Source: an uncultured Alphaproteobacteria bacterium (GTDB taxonomy: Bacteria > Pseudomonadota > Alphaproteobacteria > GCA-2731375). Taken from it: a DNA stretch of 64,000 nucleotides. The notes beneath the pieces are model-generated. The model worked only from the letters and a program-made list of their open reading frames with translations, ran no database searches and had not been told where the DNA came from. Shown piece after piece: positions 44,782-55,401 of the stretch (position 1 is its first letter; each line of letters begins with the position of its first letter). Location: the NCBI GenBank assembly GCA_951812805.1, contig CATOSZ010000003.1:1504557-1568556 (forward strand), written 5' to 3'. The position numbers and the translations under genes are program-made.

Positions 44782-45738
44782 TCAGCCCGCCGCCGCCATC
44801 TCGACGGCGAAGAGCAACGCGAAGGCGCCGCCACGATCGTCGACGCCGGTGGTGAATTCGCGGCCGATATAGGCCTCACGGCTTTCCAGCGGCCCGGTCG
44901 AGATGCAGACCTGGTCCAGCTCGCCGCCCGGACCGGTACGCGCCGCCGTGCCCGCCCAGGCCCGCGCCAGGGCGTCCTCGAACAGGGCGCCCGACAGCCA
45001 GCCGCCCCTGAGGCCCCGGGCCAGCGCATAGCCGAGGATCGTGCTGGCGCTGTGCTCGAGATAGCTCGCCGGATCGTCGACCACCTGGTGCCAGAGGCCC
45101 GAGGCGTCCTGGTGGCGGACCAGGGCGGTGAGGTGGGTTGCGTTCCGCTCGACCAGCAGGTCGCGTTTCGGGTGGTCGTCGACATGACTCAAGGCCTCCG
45201 CCAGGCCGAGGGCGGCGAAGGCGTTGCCCCGTCCCCAGAACCAGGGTGCGGCGCGGCAATGCCAGTAGAGCCCGTTGGCCTGCAAGGTGTCGGCGGCCGC
45301 GAGATAATCCATCAACGCCTCGGCATAGACCGACGGTCCGCCGAGCCGCGAGGCCCGCCCCAGCAGGGTGCCGGCGAAGAAGAAGTCCTCGACCCGGATA
45401 TCCGGGTCGAAGCCGACCTGGCCCAGGTATCGTGCCGCGGCGTGCAGCAGCAGGTCGCGGTGCGCCGCGTCGCCGCTCAGCGCAAACAGCTCGTCGGCAA
45501 AGGCGGCGGTGGCGAGGCAGGGACCGTTCGTCGGCAGGCGGCCGGGCGCGGCCGCGACGGGCTGGACCAGTGCCGAGACGTCGGCCGCGGTTTCGGCCGA
45601 GCTGCCCTCCAGGGCGGCCAGGCGCAACCGGCCGGAGAGCGCCACGCCATAGGGATAGGTCAGCGGCGCCGCGTCGAAGCGCCGGCCATAGACGCCGGCG
45701 AGGCGGCGGGCGAGCTCGAGTGGTGCCGGCGCGCTCAT
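44782..45738 (-). CDS. Glycoside hydrolase family 88/105-like protein
   Basis: 318 residues. The (alpha/alpha)6 barrel of unsaturated glucuronyl or rhamnogalacturonyl hydrolases is suggested by PWFWGRGNAFAALGLAEALS, GLWHQVVDDPASYLEHSAST and the preceding FFFAGTLLGRASRLGG. Such enzymes remove unsaturated uronyl groups from oligosaccharides. Its start overlaps the next upstream gene's stop by ATGA. No polysaccharide lyase is nearby. Confidence 0.7.
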   Translation of the reverse strand: MSAPAPLELARRLAGVYGRRFDAAPLTYPYGVALSGRLRLAALEGSSAETAADVSALVQPVAAAPGRLPTNGPCLATAAFADELFALSGDAAHRDLLLHAAARYLGQVGFDPDIRVEDFFFAGTLLGRASRLGGPSVYAEALMDYLAAADTLQANGLYWHCRAAPWFWGRGNAFAALGLAEALSHVDDHPKRDLLVERNATHLTALVRHQDASGLWHQVVDDPASYLEHSASTILGYALARGLRGGWLSGALFEDALARAWAGTAARTGPGGELDQVCISTGPLESREAYIGREFTTGVDDRGGAFALLFAVEMAAAG

Positions 45739-47288
45739 CGTGCGATCCAATCGGCCTCGAAGCGGGCGAAGCAATCGCGTTCCCCCGGCATCTTCGGCCA
45801 GCCGGCCAGCAGGCGAACGGTCGCCAGCAGCAGCCGGTCCTTCAGGTGCGTCGAATTGTGGGCGTGTTCCTCGAAGGTCGAGTGGGTGATCTTCTGATTG
45901 TGCGGATCGTCCTGGAACTTGCATGCGGTCAGCGCCACGGCCGAGAGATAGGCGCCACGGTCCGCACCCGAGGCGAGATAGGCTTCCGCCAACGCCGTCG
46001 ACCGCGCAATGTCGAAATCGAGGACCGCACGGTCCAGCTCGGCCAGCAGGTCCTCGCCTTCCGCGCCGCCCAAGCGGAGGCCCGCCCGTTCTGCTGCGAG
46101 TACGGGTTCTTGCAGCCCCAGCGCCTGGGCCACGTCGTTGACGAAGTTCGCCATCAGATAGAGGCAGCGCGGCTGGTAGGGGTTGTCCGTCGTGCGGATC
46201 CAGTCGTTGACCGTATTGCAATAGTCGAGCGCGTGCTGCCCGTCCGTGAAGCGGCGCCGTTCGGTCGTGCGCAGGATCAGCTCCGCGGCCCCGATCAGGA
46301 TGCCGTCGGCGAGGCTCGACAGCGAGATGCCGGCTTTCAGGTGCCGGGTGACCGCCTCGAAAACATCCTCGCGCCTGCCCGTCATCAGCAGCGTGACCAG
46401 GGCCTCGACCCCGGCCTCGTCCAGCCGCTCGCGATTGGCCCGTTTGAGACCGGCACCGCCATCCTCGGGAAAGTCGTCGGCGAAGCGGACGCAGACCGCA
46501 TCATAGAGGGAATAGTAGAGCGGGCCGACCGCCATGTCCGGCACGCCCATGTAGAAGACCCCGTGCGCGCCGTCCCAGCCGATGAAGTCCGTGAGATCGG
46601 TGATGGCGCGGGCGCGGATGGACTTGTGCCCGGTATTGCGCGCCTTGCGTCCGACGATGGTCTCCTGCATGTCGATGGCGCCGAGGAAGCGCATCTGGTC
46701 GCGCAGGGCGGGCCGGGCCGCCGGCTCCGCCGCGAGGCCGAGGAACAACGCGAAGGCGCGCCGGGCGTCGCCCGAAATCGTCGCCACCATCTGTTCGTGC
46801 AGCCGCTCCTCGATGCGGCCCGCGGCGGAAAGCGGCGCCTGGTCCTCGTTCCACACCACGGGGCCGTAGTCCGGCGGCGGCACGTTCATGCCTTTCATCG
46901 AGGCGTAGCGGCCCGGATAGCGGCCCAGCAGCTGGTTCCAGATGTCCAATCCGGCGGGGATGTACCACACGCTCTGCAACAGCGGCAGCAGCTCGTAGCC
47001 CTTCGGCATGAAGGGCGTCAGCGCCACCGACGTGCGCAGGCCAAGCAGCGTGTGGTCGTTGTTGACCAGCGTGATGTTGCCATTCCGCACATTGATGTGG
47101 CTGTGCACCTGGATGAAGGGCGCTTCCGCCTCGGCGACCAGGGCGAGGGCGTCGGCGACGCTCCGTCTCTGCGCGCGCACCATGGAATGGAATATATCGG
47201 CGGTGCGGGGCTGGTCGCGCTCCAGGATCGCTTCGGTCAGGGCTTCGAAATTCGGGTCGCGGGATAGCATGTCGCGCGTCGCCAGCAT
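45735..47288 (-). CDS. 517-residue protein of unknown function
   Basis: No family recognised. The protein is helical with several conserved-looking motifs: HSHINVRNGNITLVNNDHTL near residue 60-80, SVWYIPAGLDIWNQLLGRYPG, GWDGAHGVFYMGVPDMAVG and the C-terminal KITHSTFEEHAHNSTHLKD, rich in His and acidic residues that could be a metal site. There is no signal peptide or membrane helix. It is first in the GH88-MFS operon and its stop overlaps the GH88-like start. Confidence 0.7.
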   Translation of the reverse strand: MLATRDMLSRDPNFEALTEAILERDQPRTADIFHSMVRAQRRSVADALALVAEAEAPFIQVHSHINVRNGNITLVNNDHTLLGLRTSVALTPFMPKGYELLPLLQSVWYIPAGLDIWNQLLGRYPGRYASMKGMNVPPPDYGPVVWNEDQAPLSAAGRIEERLHEQMVATISGDARRAFALFLGLAAEPAARPALRDQMRFLGAIDMQETIVGRKARNTGHKSIRARAITDLTDFIGWDGAHGVFYMGVPDMAVGPLYYSLYDAVCVRFADDFPEDGGAGLKRANRERLDEAGVEALVTLLMTGRREDVFEAVTRHLKAGISLSSLADGILIGAAELILRTTERRRFTDGQHALDYCNTVNDWIRTTDNPYQPRCLYLMANFVNDVAQALGLQEPVLAAERAGLRLGGAEGEDLLAELDRAVLDFDIARSTALAEAYLASGADRGAYLSAVALTACKFQDDPHNQKITHSTFEEHAHNSTHLKDRLLLATVRLLAGWPKMPGERDCFARFEADWIAR

Positions 47289-47385
47289 GGTGCCGTCTCC
47301 CCTTCTGCGACGAGAAGTTCACCACCCCCACCGCGGCGTGGCAAGCTGCGGGTCATGTCCAAGGCTCCCGGAGAGGAGGGAACCC

Positions 47386-48450
47386 ATGCCGCCGCCGCCA
47401 CCCGCCGCCAACTCGGCACCCGTCCGCTGGGGCATTCTCGGCGCCGCTGCGATCGCCGACGAACGCGTCGTCCCGGCGATGGCCGCCAGCCCGCTTTGCG
47501 AGGTGGTGGCCGTCGCCGCCCGGGATGCTGCCAGGGCCCGTGCCTTCGCCGACCGGCACGCCATTCCCCGCGCGTTCGCCCGCTGGGAAGCCTTGCTGGC
47601 CGATCCGGAAGTCGAGGCGATTTACAACCCCCTGCCCAACCACCTGCACCGTGAATGGACCATTCGCGCAGCCGAGGCCGGCAAGCACGTGCTCTGCGAG
47701 AAACCGCTCGCCCTTACCACCGGCGAGATCGACGCCATGATCGCCGCGCGCGCGCGGACCGGCGTCGAGATCGAGGAAGCGCTGATGTGCCGCGACCATC
47801 CGCAATGGACGGCGGCCTTGGCACTGTTGGCGGCGGGCCGCATCGGTGACCTGCGCGGCCAGCAGGCGAGCTTCTGTTACATGAACCGGAACCCCGGCGA
47901 CATCCGCAACCGGCCGGAAACCGGCGGCGGGGGCTTGCGCGATATCGGCAGCTACGCCATCGCCATGACCCGCTTGGCGTTCGCCGCGGAACCGGTGGCG
48001 GTGATGGCCCACCTCGAGCGGGACCCCGATTTCACCACCGACCGCCAGGCGGCGATGATTTTGGCGTTTCCGGGCGGCCGCCTCGCCACCCTCTATGCGG
48101 CGACCCAGGTGCAGCGCTATGAGCGCCTGCATCTGTTCGGCGAGGCCGGCTGGCTGGCCCTCGAAGCGCCCTATGTCCAACCGCCGGAACACGTCTGCCG
48201 CCTGTTGGTGGGCCAGGGCGCCTATCCGTCGGTCGCGCCGACGGAGGTGATCGAGATCCCGCCGGCGAACCACTACCGGGCGATGGCCGAACGCTTCTCC
48301 CGCCGTGTGCGCGGCGCGCGCGGCGCCGGTGCGGAAGCCCGGCCGCTCGAATGGTCGCGCGGCACCGTTGCGGTGACGGAGGCCTTGATCGCCAGCGCGG
48401 AGAGCGGGCGGTGGGAGACGCCGGCGGGCGCCTGCACCGCGGTCGGTTAG
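47386..48450 (+). CDS. Gfo/Idh/MocA-family oxidoreductase
   Basis: 354 residues from the ATG at 47386, behind GAGGAGGG. The Rossmann motif is WGILGAAAIADERV, the strands GKHVLCEKPLALTTGEIDAM and GGGGLRDIGSYAI are typical, and CEKP is the catalytic Lys signature. It oxidises or reduces a sugar or inositol derivative with NAD(P). It is divergent from the unknown 517-residue gene and overlaps the convergent DUF2336 gene by four bases. Confidence 0.9.
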   Translation: MPPPPPAANSAPVRWGILGAAAIADERVVPAMAASPLCEVVAVAARDAARARAFADRHAIPRAFARWEALLADPEVEAIYNPLPNHLHREWTIRAAEAGKHVLCEKPLALTTGEIDAMIAARARTGVEIEEALMCRDHPQWTAALALLAAGRIGDLRGQQASFCYMNRNPGDIRNRPETGGGGLRDIGSYAIAMTRLAFAAEPVAVMAHLERDPDFTTDRQAAMILAFPGGRLATLYAATQVQRYERLHLFGEAGWLALEAPYVQPPEHVCRLLVGQGAYPSVAPTEVIEIPPANHYRAMAERFSRRVRGARGAGAEARPLEWSRGTVAVTEALIASAESGRWETPAGACTAVG

Positions 48451-49559
48451 GCCGCGTCGGCGTTCAGGTAGCGCATCAGGTAGTCGCGCGAGGGGCCCTG
48501 GATCGTATCCTCGCAGGCGGTCAGGACCCGTTCGGCCATGCGGGCGACGAAGCGCTGGCGGTCGTGGCCCTGGCCGTCGTAATCCGTCTCCCGGGTGATT
48601 TCGAGGGCGGTGCGGATCAACCCCATCATGTCGGCGGGAATGCCGGCCCGCGCGCAGACGGCGGACAGGCCCATGTCGCCCGAATCGTCGATCAGCTGAT
48701 GGGTATTGACCAGGGAAATGCCGCAGAGCCTGGCCAATGCCGCCTCGAAGAAGACCTGGTCGCCGAGGCAGATCGCATGCAGCACGATGGTCGGCGTCAG
48801 CCGGTCGTTCTCCTGCAGCTGGACCACCAGGGCGGTGACGTCGAACTCGCTCGCGCCCTCGTCGATCAGGCTCATCGTCGCCCGTTCCCGGCATTCGCGC
48901 ACCAGGTCGGAGGCGGTTTCGGCGGCGAGCTCGTGATGGGTGACGAGATGGGCGCGCAGCCGTTCCGAGACCAGCGAGACCAGGCGTTCCGAAATGGAGA
49001 GCGGCAACCACTCGCGTCGCACCATGGGCTCGGCGATCCGCTCTTCCGCGCCGAAGGTTTCGATGACCCGGGCGAGCGTGGCCTCGCCGAGCTCGGCGTC
49101 TTCGTTGTCCAGCAGGGTGACGACGACGGTTTCCTCGCCGCTCTCGACCAGGGCGTGTGCGACCGGCTCGGAGACGCCGCGCCGGCCGGCGACGGCGACG
49201 CGATGCTCGATGCCGGCCTCGGCGATGATGGCCAGCAGCTCGGCGTCCGGCAGGACTTCCGAATGACGCAGGATTGGCGTCGCGACCTCGGCGACGTCCC
49301 GGGCCAGCGCCGAGGCCACGTCGGCCGGCACGGCCGGATTGCCCTTCAGGCTGTCCGCCAGGGCCGCCCGCACCCGGACCTCGACGTCGCGCAAAAGAGC
49401 GCGGAAGATCGCCTCGGCCAATTCGCGCTCGGCAGGCGCCATGGTGGTCGCGTACTGGCGGGCTAAAAGGTCGGCGATCGCCGCCCGGTTCTCGGGGCTC
49501 GGATCGCTCGCCAGGCGGCCGACGTCGGCGGGGCTCAGGTTTTCGGTCGTCTCACTCAT
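48447..49559 (-). CDS. DUF2336-domain protein
   Basis: 370 residues. Armadillo/HEAT-like helical repeats are visible, including FRALLRDVEVRVRAALADSL, ALVESGEETVVVTLLDNEDA and the VLHAICLGDQVFFEAALARL segment. DUF2336 proteins are mostly alphaproteobacterial and of unknown role. It converges on the Gfo/Idh gene and is divergent from the rhodanese gene. Codon use is like the rest of the window. Confidence 0.8.
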   Translation of the reverse strand: MSETTENLSPADVGRLASDPSPENRAAIADLLARQYATTMAPAERELAEAIFRALLRDVEVRVRAALADSLKGNPAVPADVASALARDVAEVATPILRHSEVLPDAELLAIIAEAGIEHRVAVAGRRGVSEPVAHALVESGEETVVVTLLDNEDAELGEATLARVIETFGAEERIAEPMVRREWLPLSISERLVSLVSERLRAHLVTHHELAAETASDLVRECRERATMSLIDEGASEFDVTALVVQLQENDRLTPTIVLHAICLGDQVFFEAALARLCGISLVNTHQLIDDSGDMGLSAVCARAGIPADMMGLIRTALEITRETDYDGQGHDRQRFVARMAERVLTACEDTIQGPSRDYLMRYLNADAA

Positions 49560-49797
49560 GGCGTTCTTCTCGCTGGCTGTCGTCCGGCCCCGCCATTGTC
49601 GCCGCGCCGCCCTTAACGTGTGGTAAACCCAGATGGCGAAAAAGCTTCACGGACAAGTGAAGCGCCGTGACCCTCCGCCCCCTTGAGAGTGGCGGCCGGG
49701 AGGAGAATATTTGTTTCGAACACAGGCCGGGATTTCGGCGTTCGCGACGAGGCCCCGGATGGAACGTGGCGAGGGGATGAGAGGAGGGACATCATCT

Positions 49798-50298
49798 TTG
49801 CGGCCCCCCTATCACCATGATGTTCTTTCGACATCCCGTCGTCCGACGGCGGCGCGACCCTTCGGGTCCGCCGCCGTCTTCTTTTGCGCCTGGCTGAGCC
49901 TGGTACTTCTCGGCGCCCCGGCGGCCGCGCAGGACGTCGTCTCCGCGCCGGCGGCGCTCGAACGCCAACGGTCGGCGGCAGTGACCATCGTCGACATTCG
50001 CCGCCCGGACGAGTGGCGCGAAACCGGCCTGCCGGCCGGCGCGGCACGGGCGACCATACGCTCGCCGCTCGGCAACCGCGGCTTTCTCGACCGCATCGCC
50101 GAAATCACCGGCGGCGATCGCTCGAAGCCGATCGCCCTGATCTGCGCGGCGGGCGTGCGCTCGCGCCATGCGGCGAAGCTGCTGCGTGAGAAGGGCTACA
50201 CCCGGGTTTCCGACATCCATGAAGGCATGTTCGGCTCCGGCTCGGGACCCGGCTGGCTGGACCGCGGCCTGCCGACCGAAGCCTGCCCGAACTGCTGA
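49798..50298 (+). CDS. Secreted rhodanese-domain protein
   Basis: About 166 residues if the TTG at 49798 (behind AGGAGGG) is the start; ATG 49759 or 49777 would add residues in the same frame. A signal peptide ends near APAAAQ. The rhodanese domain follows with [12 protein letters not shown], the catalytic Cys in [13 protein letters not shown] and [18 protein letters not shown]. It probably handles sulfane sulfur in the periplasm. The true start is uncertain. Confidence 0.72.
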   Translation: MRPPYHHDVLSTSRRPTAARPFGSAAVFFCAWLSLVLLGAPAAAQDVVSAPAALERQRSAAVTIVDIRRPDEWRETGLPAGAARATIRSPLGNRGFLDRIAEITGGDRSKPIALICAAGVRSRHAAKLLREKGYTRVSDIHEGMFGSGSGPGWLDRGLPTEACPNC

Positions 50299-50302
50299 CC
50301 GC

Positions 50303-50560
50303 CTACTCGTACCGGCTGGTGACGTGATCGCGGACGTTGGCCAGCGCCAGCGTCGTTTCCTCGCCGGCACGACGGGCCAGGGTCGCGGCGGCAGCCGGTC
50401 CCATCTCCTGCATGTCCCGCAACATCTTGTCCAGCCGCTGGCCGTTCCAGGCGTCGCTGATTTCGACGATCTGGTGGCGCAGGTCGTCGCCGGCGTCGCC
50501 GGAATCGAGCAGGTCGAACAGCGGATTGGCGGTTGCGGGACGGGGGGCGGTGCTGGCCAT
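50303..50560 (-). CDS. Small helical protein of unknown function
   Basis: 85 residues from the ATG at 50560, with AGGAG upstream. It reads [20 protein letters not shown], then [20 protein letters not shown] and [19 protein letters not shown]. It is short, charged and helical with no motif I can name. It is convergent with the rhodanese gene and separated from the thiolase by about 160 bases. Confidence 0.6.
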   Translation of the reverse strand: MASTAPRPATANPLFDLLDSGDAGDDLRHQIVEISDAWNGQRLDKMLRDMQEMGPAAAATLARRAGEETTLALANVRDHVTSRYE

Positions 50561-50719
50561 GGCGGCGGATCTCCTGGAACTGCGAGGGGGGCAGTGTCGG
50601 CCGCAATCCCTGAAGGCTTCGTTAACGCCACACCGCTGGCGCCCACCGCCGGCCGCGGCTATATTCCCGCGCGTCGAATATCGTGGACCGGCCGGTCCGC
50701 CCGAGGAGGAAACAGAACC

Positions 50720-51904
50720 ATGCGCGAAGCCGTTATCGTCTCCACCGCCCGCACGCCGATCGGCAAGGCCTATCGCGGCGCCTTCAACAACACCCACGGC
50801 GCCGACATCGGCGGCCATGTTATCCGCCATGCGGTCGAACGCGCCGGCGTCGACGGCGCCGAGGTCGAGGACGTGATCATGGGTTGTGCCACGCCGGAGG
50901 GCGCCACCGGCGGCAACATCGCCCGCCAGTGCGCGATCCGCGCCGGCCTGCCGGTCACCACGGCCGGGACCACGGTGAACCGGTTCTGCTCCTCCGGCCT
51001 GCAGACCATCGCCATGGCCGCCCAGCGCGTCATCGTCGACAACGTGCCCGTCATGGTCGCCGGCGGCCTCGAGAGCATCTCCCTCGTGCAGAACGATCAC
51101 GCCAACAGGTATCGCGGCCGCAACGAGTGGATCGAGGAGAACAAGCCGGCGATCTACGATGCCATGCTGAACACTGCGCAAACCGTCGCCGACCGCTATT
51201 CGGTGAGCCGCGAGGCGCAGGACGAATATGCGCTGCAAAGCCAGATGCGCACCGCCGCCGGCCAGCAGCGCGGTGCCTTCGACGACGAGATCGTGCCGAT
51301 GGCGACGGTCAAGGCGATCGTCGACCGGGAGTCGGGCGAGGTTTCCTACGAGGAGGTCACGCTGACCCAGGACGAGGGCAACCGGCCGAGCACGACGCCG
51401 GACGGCCTCGCCGGGCTGGAGCCGGTGACCGGTCCCGACGGCCACATCACGGCCGGTAACGCCAGCCAGCTTTCCGACGGGGCCTCGGCCTGCGTCATCA
51501 TGGAGGCGAAGGAGGCGGAGCGCCGCGGCCTGCAGCCGCTCGGCTATTTCCGCGGCTTCACCGTCGCCGGGTGCGAGCCGGACGAGATGGGCATCGGCCC
51601 GATTTACGCCGTCCCCCGCCTGCTGGAGCGGACCGGCCTCAGCATCGACGACGTCGACCTCTGGGAGTTGAACGAGGCCTTCGCCGTGCAGGTGATCTAC
51701 AGCCGCGACTATCTCGGCATTCCCAACGACAAGCTGAACGTCGACGGCGGCGCGATCTCGATCGGCCATCCCTATGGCATGAGCGGCGCCCGCATGGTCG
51801 GCCACGCCCTTATCGAGGGCAAGAAGCGCGGCGCCAAGAACGTCGTCGCGACGATGTGCATCGGCGGCGGCATGGGTGCCGCCGGCCTGTTCGAAGTCGC
51901 CTGA
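50720..51904 (+). CDS. Acetyl-CoA acyltransferase (thiolase)
   Basis: 394 residues. Catalytic Cys90 is in NRFCSSGLQ, the conserved GGLESIS is present, and the second Cys/His pair is in [10 protein letters not shown] and [10 protein letters not shown]. It carries out the last step of beta-oxidation or the first step of acetoacetyl-CoA synthesis. An acetoacetyl-CoA synthetase and a MmgE/PrpD gene are just downstream but convergent, so it is functionally linked rather than in the same transcript. A clear terminator follows. Confidence 0.92.
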   Translation: MREAVIVSTARTPIGKAYRGAFNNTHGADIGGHVIRHAVERAGVDGAEVEDVIMGCATPEGATGGNIARQCAIRAGLPVTTAGTTVNRFCSSGLQTIAMAAQRVIVDNVPVMVAGGLESISLVQNDHANRYRGRNEWIEENKPAIYDAMLNTAQTVADRYSVSREAQDEYALQSQMRTAAGQQRGAFDDEIVPMATVKAIVDRESGEVSYEEVTLTQDEGNRPSTTPDGLAGLEPVTGPDGHITAGNASQLSDGASACVIMEAKEAERRGLQPLGYFRGFTVAGCEPDEMGIGPIYAVPRLLERTGLSIDDVDLWELNEAFAVQVIYSRDYLGIPNDKLNVDGGAISIGHPYGMSGARMVGHALIEGKKRGAKNVVATMCIGGGMGAAGLFEVA

Positions 51905-51928
51905 GCGACATCTGAATAGTGACGCGGG

Positions 51929-51965
51929 AGCGCGCCGGCGGGATCGTCGGCGCGCTTCTTCGTTT
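51929..51965 (+). terminator. Intrinsic terminator after the thiolase
   Basis: AGCGCGCCG and CGGCGCGCT pair around a short loop, followed by TTCTTCGTTTC. The stem lies 25 bases past the thiolase stop and may also serve the convergent MmgE/PrpD gene. Confidence 0.75.
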
Positions 51966-51976
51966 CCGGGCCCCGT

Positions 51977-53347
51977 CTACGCGCGCCCGACCAGGCCCAT
52001 CAGCCGTACGACGTCCGTGGCGGACAGCTCGTCCAGCCGGCGTGCGAGGTCGATGACCTCGCCTGCCGCGGCCGCGTCCAGGCGCACCGCCAGGCAATCG
52101 CGCACCTTGGCGAGGTGGGCTTCCTCCGGCACCGGCGTCCCACCCCAGATGCCGGGCGGCCCGTCCGAGCGCGCGGTGACCGTGCGGCCGTCCTTCAGGC
52201 GCGCGCGGGCCTTGACATGCATGGCATCGAAGCGGGCGGGAATGTCGGCCCGGGCATCGACGGTGATCCGGGCCAGCATCGCCGCCATGTCCGGGGCGAA
52301 GCGGCGCTCGTCCTCGAAGCTGGCCATGGCGACATGGCCGTCGAGCAGGGCGGCGGCGGCGGTGTACTGCCAGGAGAACTTGCCGGCGAGGCCATTCACC
52401 GGGTCGGGCCGGTCGATATAGGGCATCGACGGCGTGACCAGGGTAAGCGTTTCGATCTCCGCCACGTCGTCGAGCTTCTCGCGCAACGCCAGCGCGGCGG
52501 TGATGGCGAAGTGGGTGCCGTACTGGCTCGGATACATTTTCAGGGCGTAGCCGGGCTCGACGATGCGGAACGGCGGGCCGTAGTTCGACAGCGCCTCGAA
52601 GTCGAAGCCGTCGTCGAACAGGCCGGCGACATAGCCCTTGTCCGCCTCGATGATGTCCGGATTGCCGGTGAAACCGCGTGCCGCCAGCAGGGCGGCCTCC
52701 AGCCCGCCGGCGACGGCGACGCCGCAGTTCGTCGATTTGGTCATCGTTCCGGCGTTGGCGAGCAGGCTGCCCGCCCGGCTGGCGGCGATACCGAGCGCGT
52801 AGCGCAACCCCGCGACGTCGAGCCCCAGCAGATGCCCGGCCGCGACGGCCGCGCCCATCGGTCCGACCTGGCCCGGGGGATGAAAACCGAACTGGCTCGG
52901 CTCGAACTGGCGCGAGGCCTGGCGGATCCAGCCCTGCGTCTCGATGCCCTTGACGAAAGCCGTCAGCACCGCACGTCCGTCGAGACCGCGCGTCTCGGCC
53001 AGCGCCAGGGCCGCCGGCAAGGTGGTCGAGGTCTGGTGGTTCGCCGGGTTCCACATCGCCTCGAAATCCAGCACATGCATCGAGGCGCCGTTCACCAGCG
53101 CCGCCTGCACGGGCGACGTCCGGAACGCGAAGCCGATGACGCCGGCGCTCTCCGCGCCGCCCATCTCCCGCGCGTGGGCGGCGAGGATGGCCGGCGGCGC
53201 CTCTTGCTTGGAGCCGGCGACGGCGACCGCCAGCCCGTCGAGGGCGAGACGGCGGGCCTGGACACGGGCGTCCTCGGGGATGTCGTCGTAGTCCGTTTGG
53301 TGAATCCGCGCGGCGAGCCCGGCGGTGGCGCCTGCACCGGCGCTCAT
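51977..53347 (-). CDS. MmgE/PrpD-family protein
   Basis: 456 residues. The MmgE/PrpD fold is shown by [40 protein letters not shown] and [19 protein letters not shown]; the family includes 2-methylcitrate dehydratase and related hydrolyases. It has no iron-sulfur ligands. The start at 53347 overlaps the acetoacetyl-CoA synthetase stop by ATGA, so the two are coupled. The exact substrate is unclear. Confidence 0.85.
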   Translation of the reverse strand: MSAGAGATAGLAARIHQTDYDDIPEDARVQARRLALDGLAVAVAGSKQEAPPAILAAHAREMGGAESAGVIGFAFRTSPVQAALVNGASMHVLDFEAMWNPANHQTSTTLPAALALAETRGLDGRAVLTAFVKGIETQGWIRQASRQFEPSQFGFHPPGQVGPMGAAVAAGHLLGLDVAGLRYALGIAASRAGSLLANAGTMTKSTNCGVAVAGGLEAALLAARGFTGNPDIIEADKGYVAGLFDDGFDFEALSNYGPPFRIVEPGYALKMYPSQYGTHFAITAALALREKLDDVAEIETLTLVTPSMPYIDRPDPVNGLAGKFSWQYTAAAALLDGHVAMASFEDERRFAPDMAAMLARITVDARADIPARFDAMHVKARARLKDGRTVTARSDGPPGIWGGTPVPEEAHLAKVRDCLAVRLDAAAAGEVIDLARRLDELSATDVVRLMGLVGRA

Positions 53348-55296
53348 GTCGAAAGCTCCGGCAGATCGCGGTAGAGTTCCAGCGCTTGCGGGTTGGCGAG
53401 CGCTTCCTTGTTCTTCACCGGCCGGCCATGCACCACGTCGGACACCGCCAGTTCGGTGATCTTGTTGTTCACCGTGCGCGGGATGTCGGCGACGGCGATG
53501 ATCTTGGCCGGCACGTGGCGGGGCGAGGCGTTCTCGCGGATCAGCTTGCGCACGGAAGCGCACAGCGCCTTGTCCAGCACCGCGCCCTCGGCCATGCGTA
53601 GGAACAGCACCACGCGGGTGTCGTCCTCCCAGGCCTGGCCGATCACCAGGGCCTCCTGGATCGCCTCCAGCTGTTCGACCTGTCGGTAGATCTCCGCCGT
53701 CCCGATGCGCACGCCGCCCGGATTCAACGTCGCGTCCGAGCGGCCATGAATGATCATCCCGCCATGCGCCGTGATCTCCACCCAGTCACCGTGCCGCCAG
53801 ACGTTGGGATAGGTCTCGAAATAGGCGGCCCGGTAGCGTGATCCGTCCCCGTCGTTCCAGAAGCCGACCGGCATCGAGGGGAAGGACGAGGTGCAGACCA
53901 GCTCCCCCGGCATGCCGGTGACCGCATGTCCCGACGCGTCGAAGACCTGTACGTCCATGCCGAGGCCCTTGCCCTGGATTTCGCCCGGCCAGACCGGCGC
54001 CATCGGATTGCCGCCGACGAAGCAGGACACGATATCGGTACCGCCGGACACCGAGGCCAGGTGGATGTCCGCCTTGACCTTTTCGTAGACGTAGTCGAAG
54101 CCCTGCGGCGAGAGGGGGGAGCCGGTCGACAGCATGGCGCGCAAATCGGCGAGTTGGTGGCTCTCCCCCGGCGCCAGCCCGGCCTTGGCGAGCGCGTCGA
54201 TGTATTTGGCGCTGGTGCCGAAATGGGTCATCGCGGTCTCGTCGGCGAAGTCGAACAGGACCTCGCCCGAGGGATGGAAGGGCGAGCCGTCGAACAGCAG
54301 CAACGTCGCGCCGGAGGCCAGGCCGCTCGCCAGCCAGTTCCACATCATCCAGCCACAGGTGGTGAAGTAGAACAGCCGGTCGCCCGGGCGCACGTCGGCG
54401 TGCAGGCGATGCTCCTTCAGATGCTGCAGCAAGGTGCCGCCGGCGCCGTGCACGATGCATTTCGGCTGCCCGGTGGTGCCGGAGGAATAGAGGATATAGA
54501 GCGGCGCATTGAACGCCATCGGCGTGAAGTCGATCCCGTCCGGCGCCGGCCCGGCGAGGAAATCGTCCCACAAGACCGCCGCGCCGAGGCCGTCGAGCGA
54601 CGGGTTCTCCTCCGTGTAGGGCACGACCACGGTCAACGCCAGATCGTCGAGCGCGGCGACGATGGCGCGGGCCTTTTCCAGGCTGTCGAAGCGCTTGCCG
54701 TTATAGAGGTAGCCGTCGGCGCAAATCAGCAGCTTGGGCGTAATCTGCCCGAAGCGGTCGAGCACGCCGGCGACACCGAAATCGGGCGAGCAGGAGGACC
54801 AGATGGCCCCCAGGCTGGCCGCCGCCAGCATGCCCATGATGGTTTCCGGCAGGTTCGGCAGGAAGCCGGCGACCCGGTCGCCGGGCCCGATACCCAGTTG
54901 CCGCATGGCCCGGGCCAACCGCGCGACGCTGTCGCGCAGCCCGGCCTGGGAAATCGCCCGCACCGGTCCGCTTTCGCCGCGAAACAGCATCGCCGGGCCG
55001 TCGTTCGGCCGGGCCAGCAGGTTCTCGGCGAAGTTCAACCGCGCGTCGGGGAACCAACGCGCGCCCGGCAGCTTGTCCCGCTCGGCGACGATGGTCGAAC
55101 CCCGGGTTTCGGCCACCACGCCGGCCGTGTCCCAGACGAGGCACCAGAACTCTTCGGCGCAGTCCACGGACCAGGCGTGCAAGGCGTCATAGTCGGCGAG
55201 CGGCCGGCCCGAAACTTCGCGTGCGGTGGCGAAAAATTCGGCGAGCTGGGTGGCCCCGGCGCTCTCCGGCCGCGGCTGCCATAGCGGTTGGCTCAC
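53344..55296 (-). CDS. Acetoacetyl-CoA synthetase
   Basis: 650 residues from a GTG at 55296, preceded by GGAGGAG; the upstream ATG at 55374 has no such site. The AMP-forming acyl-CoA synthetase motifs are [36 protein letters not shown] and the hinge region [14 protein letters not shown] with a C-terminal catalytic Lys ([11 protein letters not shown]). Whole-length similarity ([20 protein letters not shown]) is to acetoacetate-CoA ligase. It activates acetoacetate for ketone-body use, together with the convergent thiolase. Confidence 0.88.
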   Translation of the reverse strand: MSQPLWQPRPESAGATQLAEFFATAREVSGRPLADYDALHAWSVDCAEEFWCLVWDTAGVVAETRGSTIVAERDKLPGARWFPDARLNFAENLLARPNDGPAMLFRGESGPVRAISQAGLRDSVARLARAMRQLGIGPGDRVAGFLPNLPETIMGMLAAASLGAIWSSCSPDFGVAGVLDRFGQITPKLLICADGYLYNGKRFDSLEKARAIVAALDDLALTVVVPYTEENPSLDGLGAAVLWDDFLAGPAPDGIDFTPMAFNAPLYILYSSGTTGQPKCIVHGAGGTLLQHLKEHRLHADVRPGDRLFYFTTCGWMMWNWLASGLASGATLLLFDGSPFHPSGEVLFDFADETAMTHFGTSAKYIDALAKAGLAPGESHQLADLRAMLSTGSPLSPQGFDYVYEKVKADIHLASVSGGTDIVSCFVGGNPMAPVWPGEIQGKGLGMDVQVFDASGHAVTGMPGELVCTSSFPSMPVGFWNDGDGSRYRAAYFETYPNVWRHGDWVEITAHGGMIIHGRSDATLNPGGVRIGTAEIYRQVEQLEAIQEALVIGQAWEDDTRVVLFLRMAEGAVLDKALCASVRKLIRENASPRHVPAKIIAVADIPRTVNNKITELAVSDVVHGRPVKNKEALANPQALELYRDLPELST

Positions 55297-55401
55297 GTCG
55301 TTTCTCCTCCCCTCATACCCCGGGCCCTCGCATCCGGGCGGGCGGAGTATCGCCAAATCCCCCGCCCGCGCCAAGCCGGCCGCGAACGCGTTCTTTTTCG
55401 A

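Noticed and set aside
50303..51805. 500-residue minus-strand frame across the thiolase
   Set aside because: Only its last 85 residues, from the ATG at 50560, look real; the rest is antisense to the thiolase.
55310..55395. GC-rich inverted repeat between the radical SAM and synthetase genes
   Set aside because: The arms are only about eight bases and lack a T-tract; it could occur by chance in DNA of this composition.
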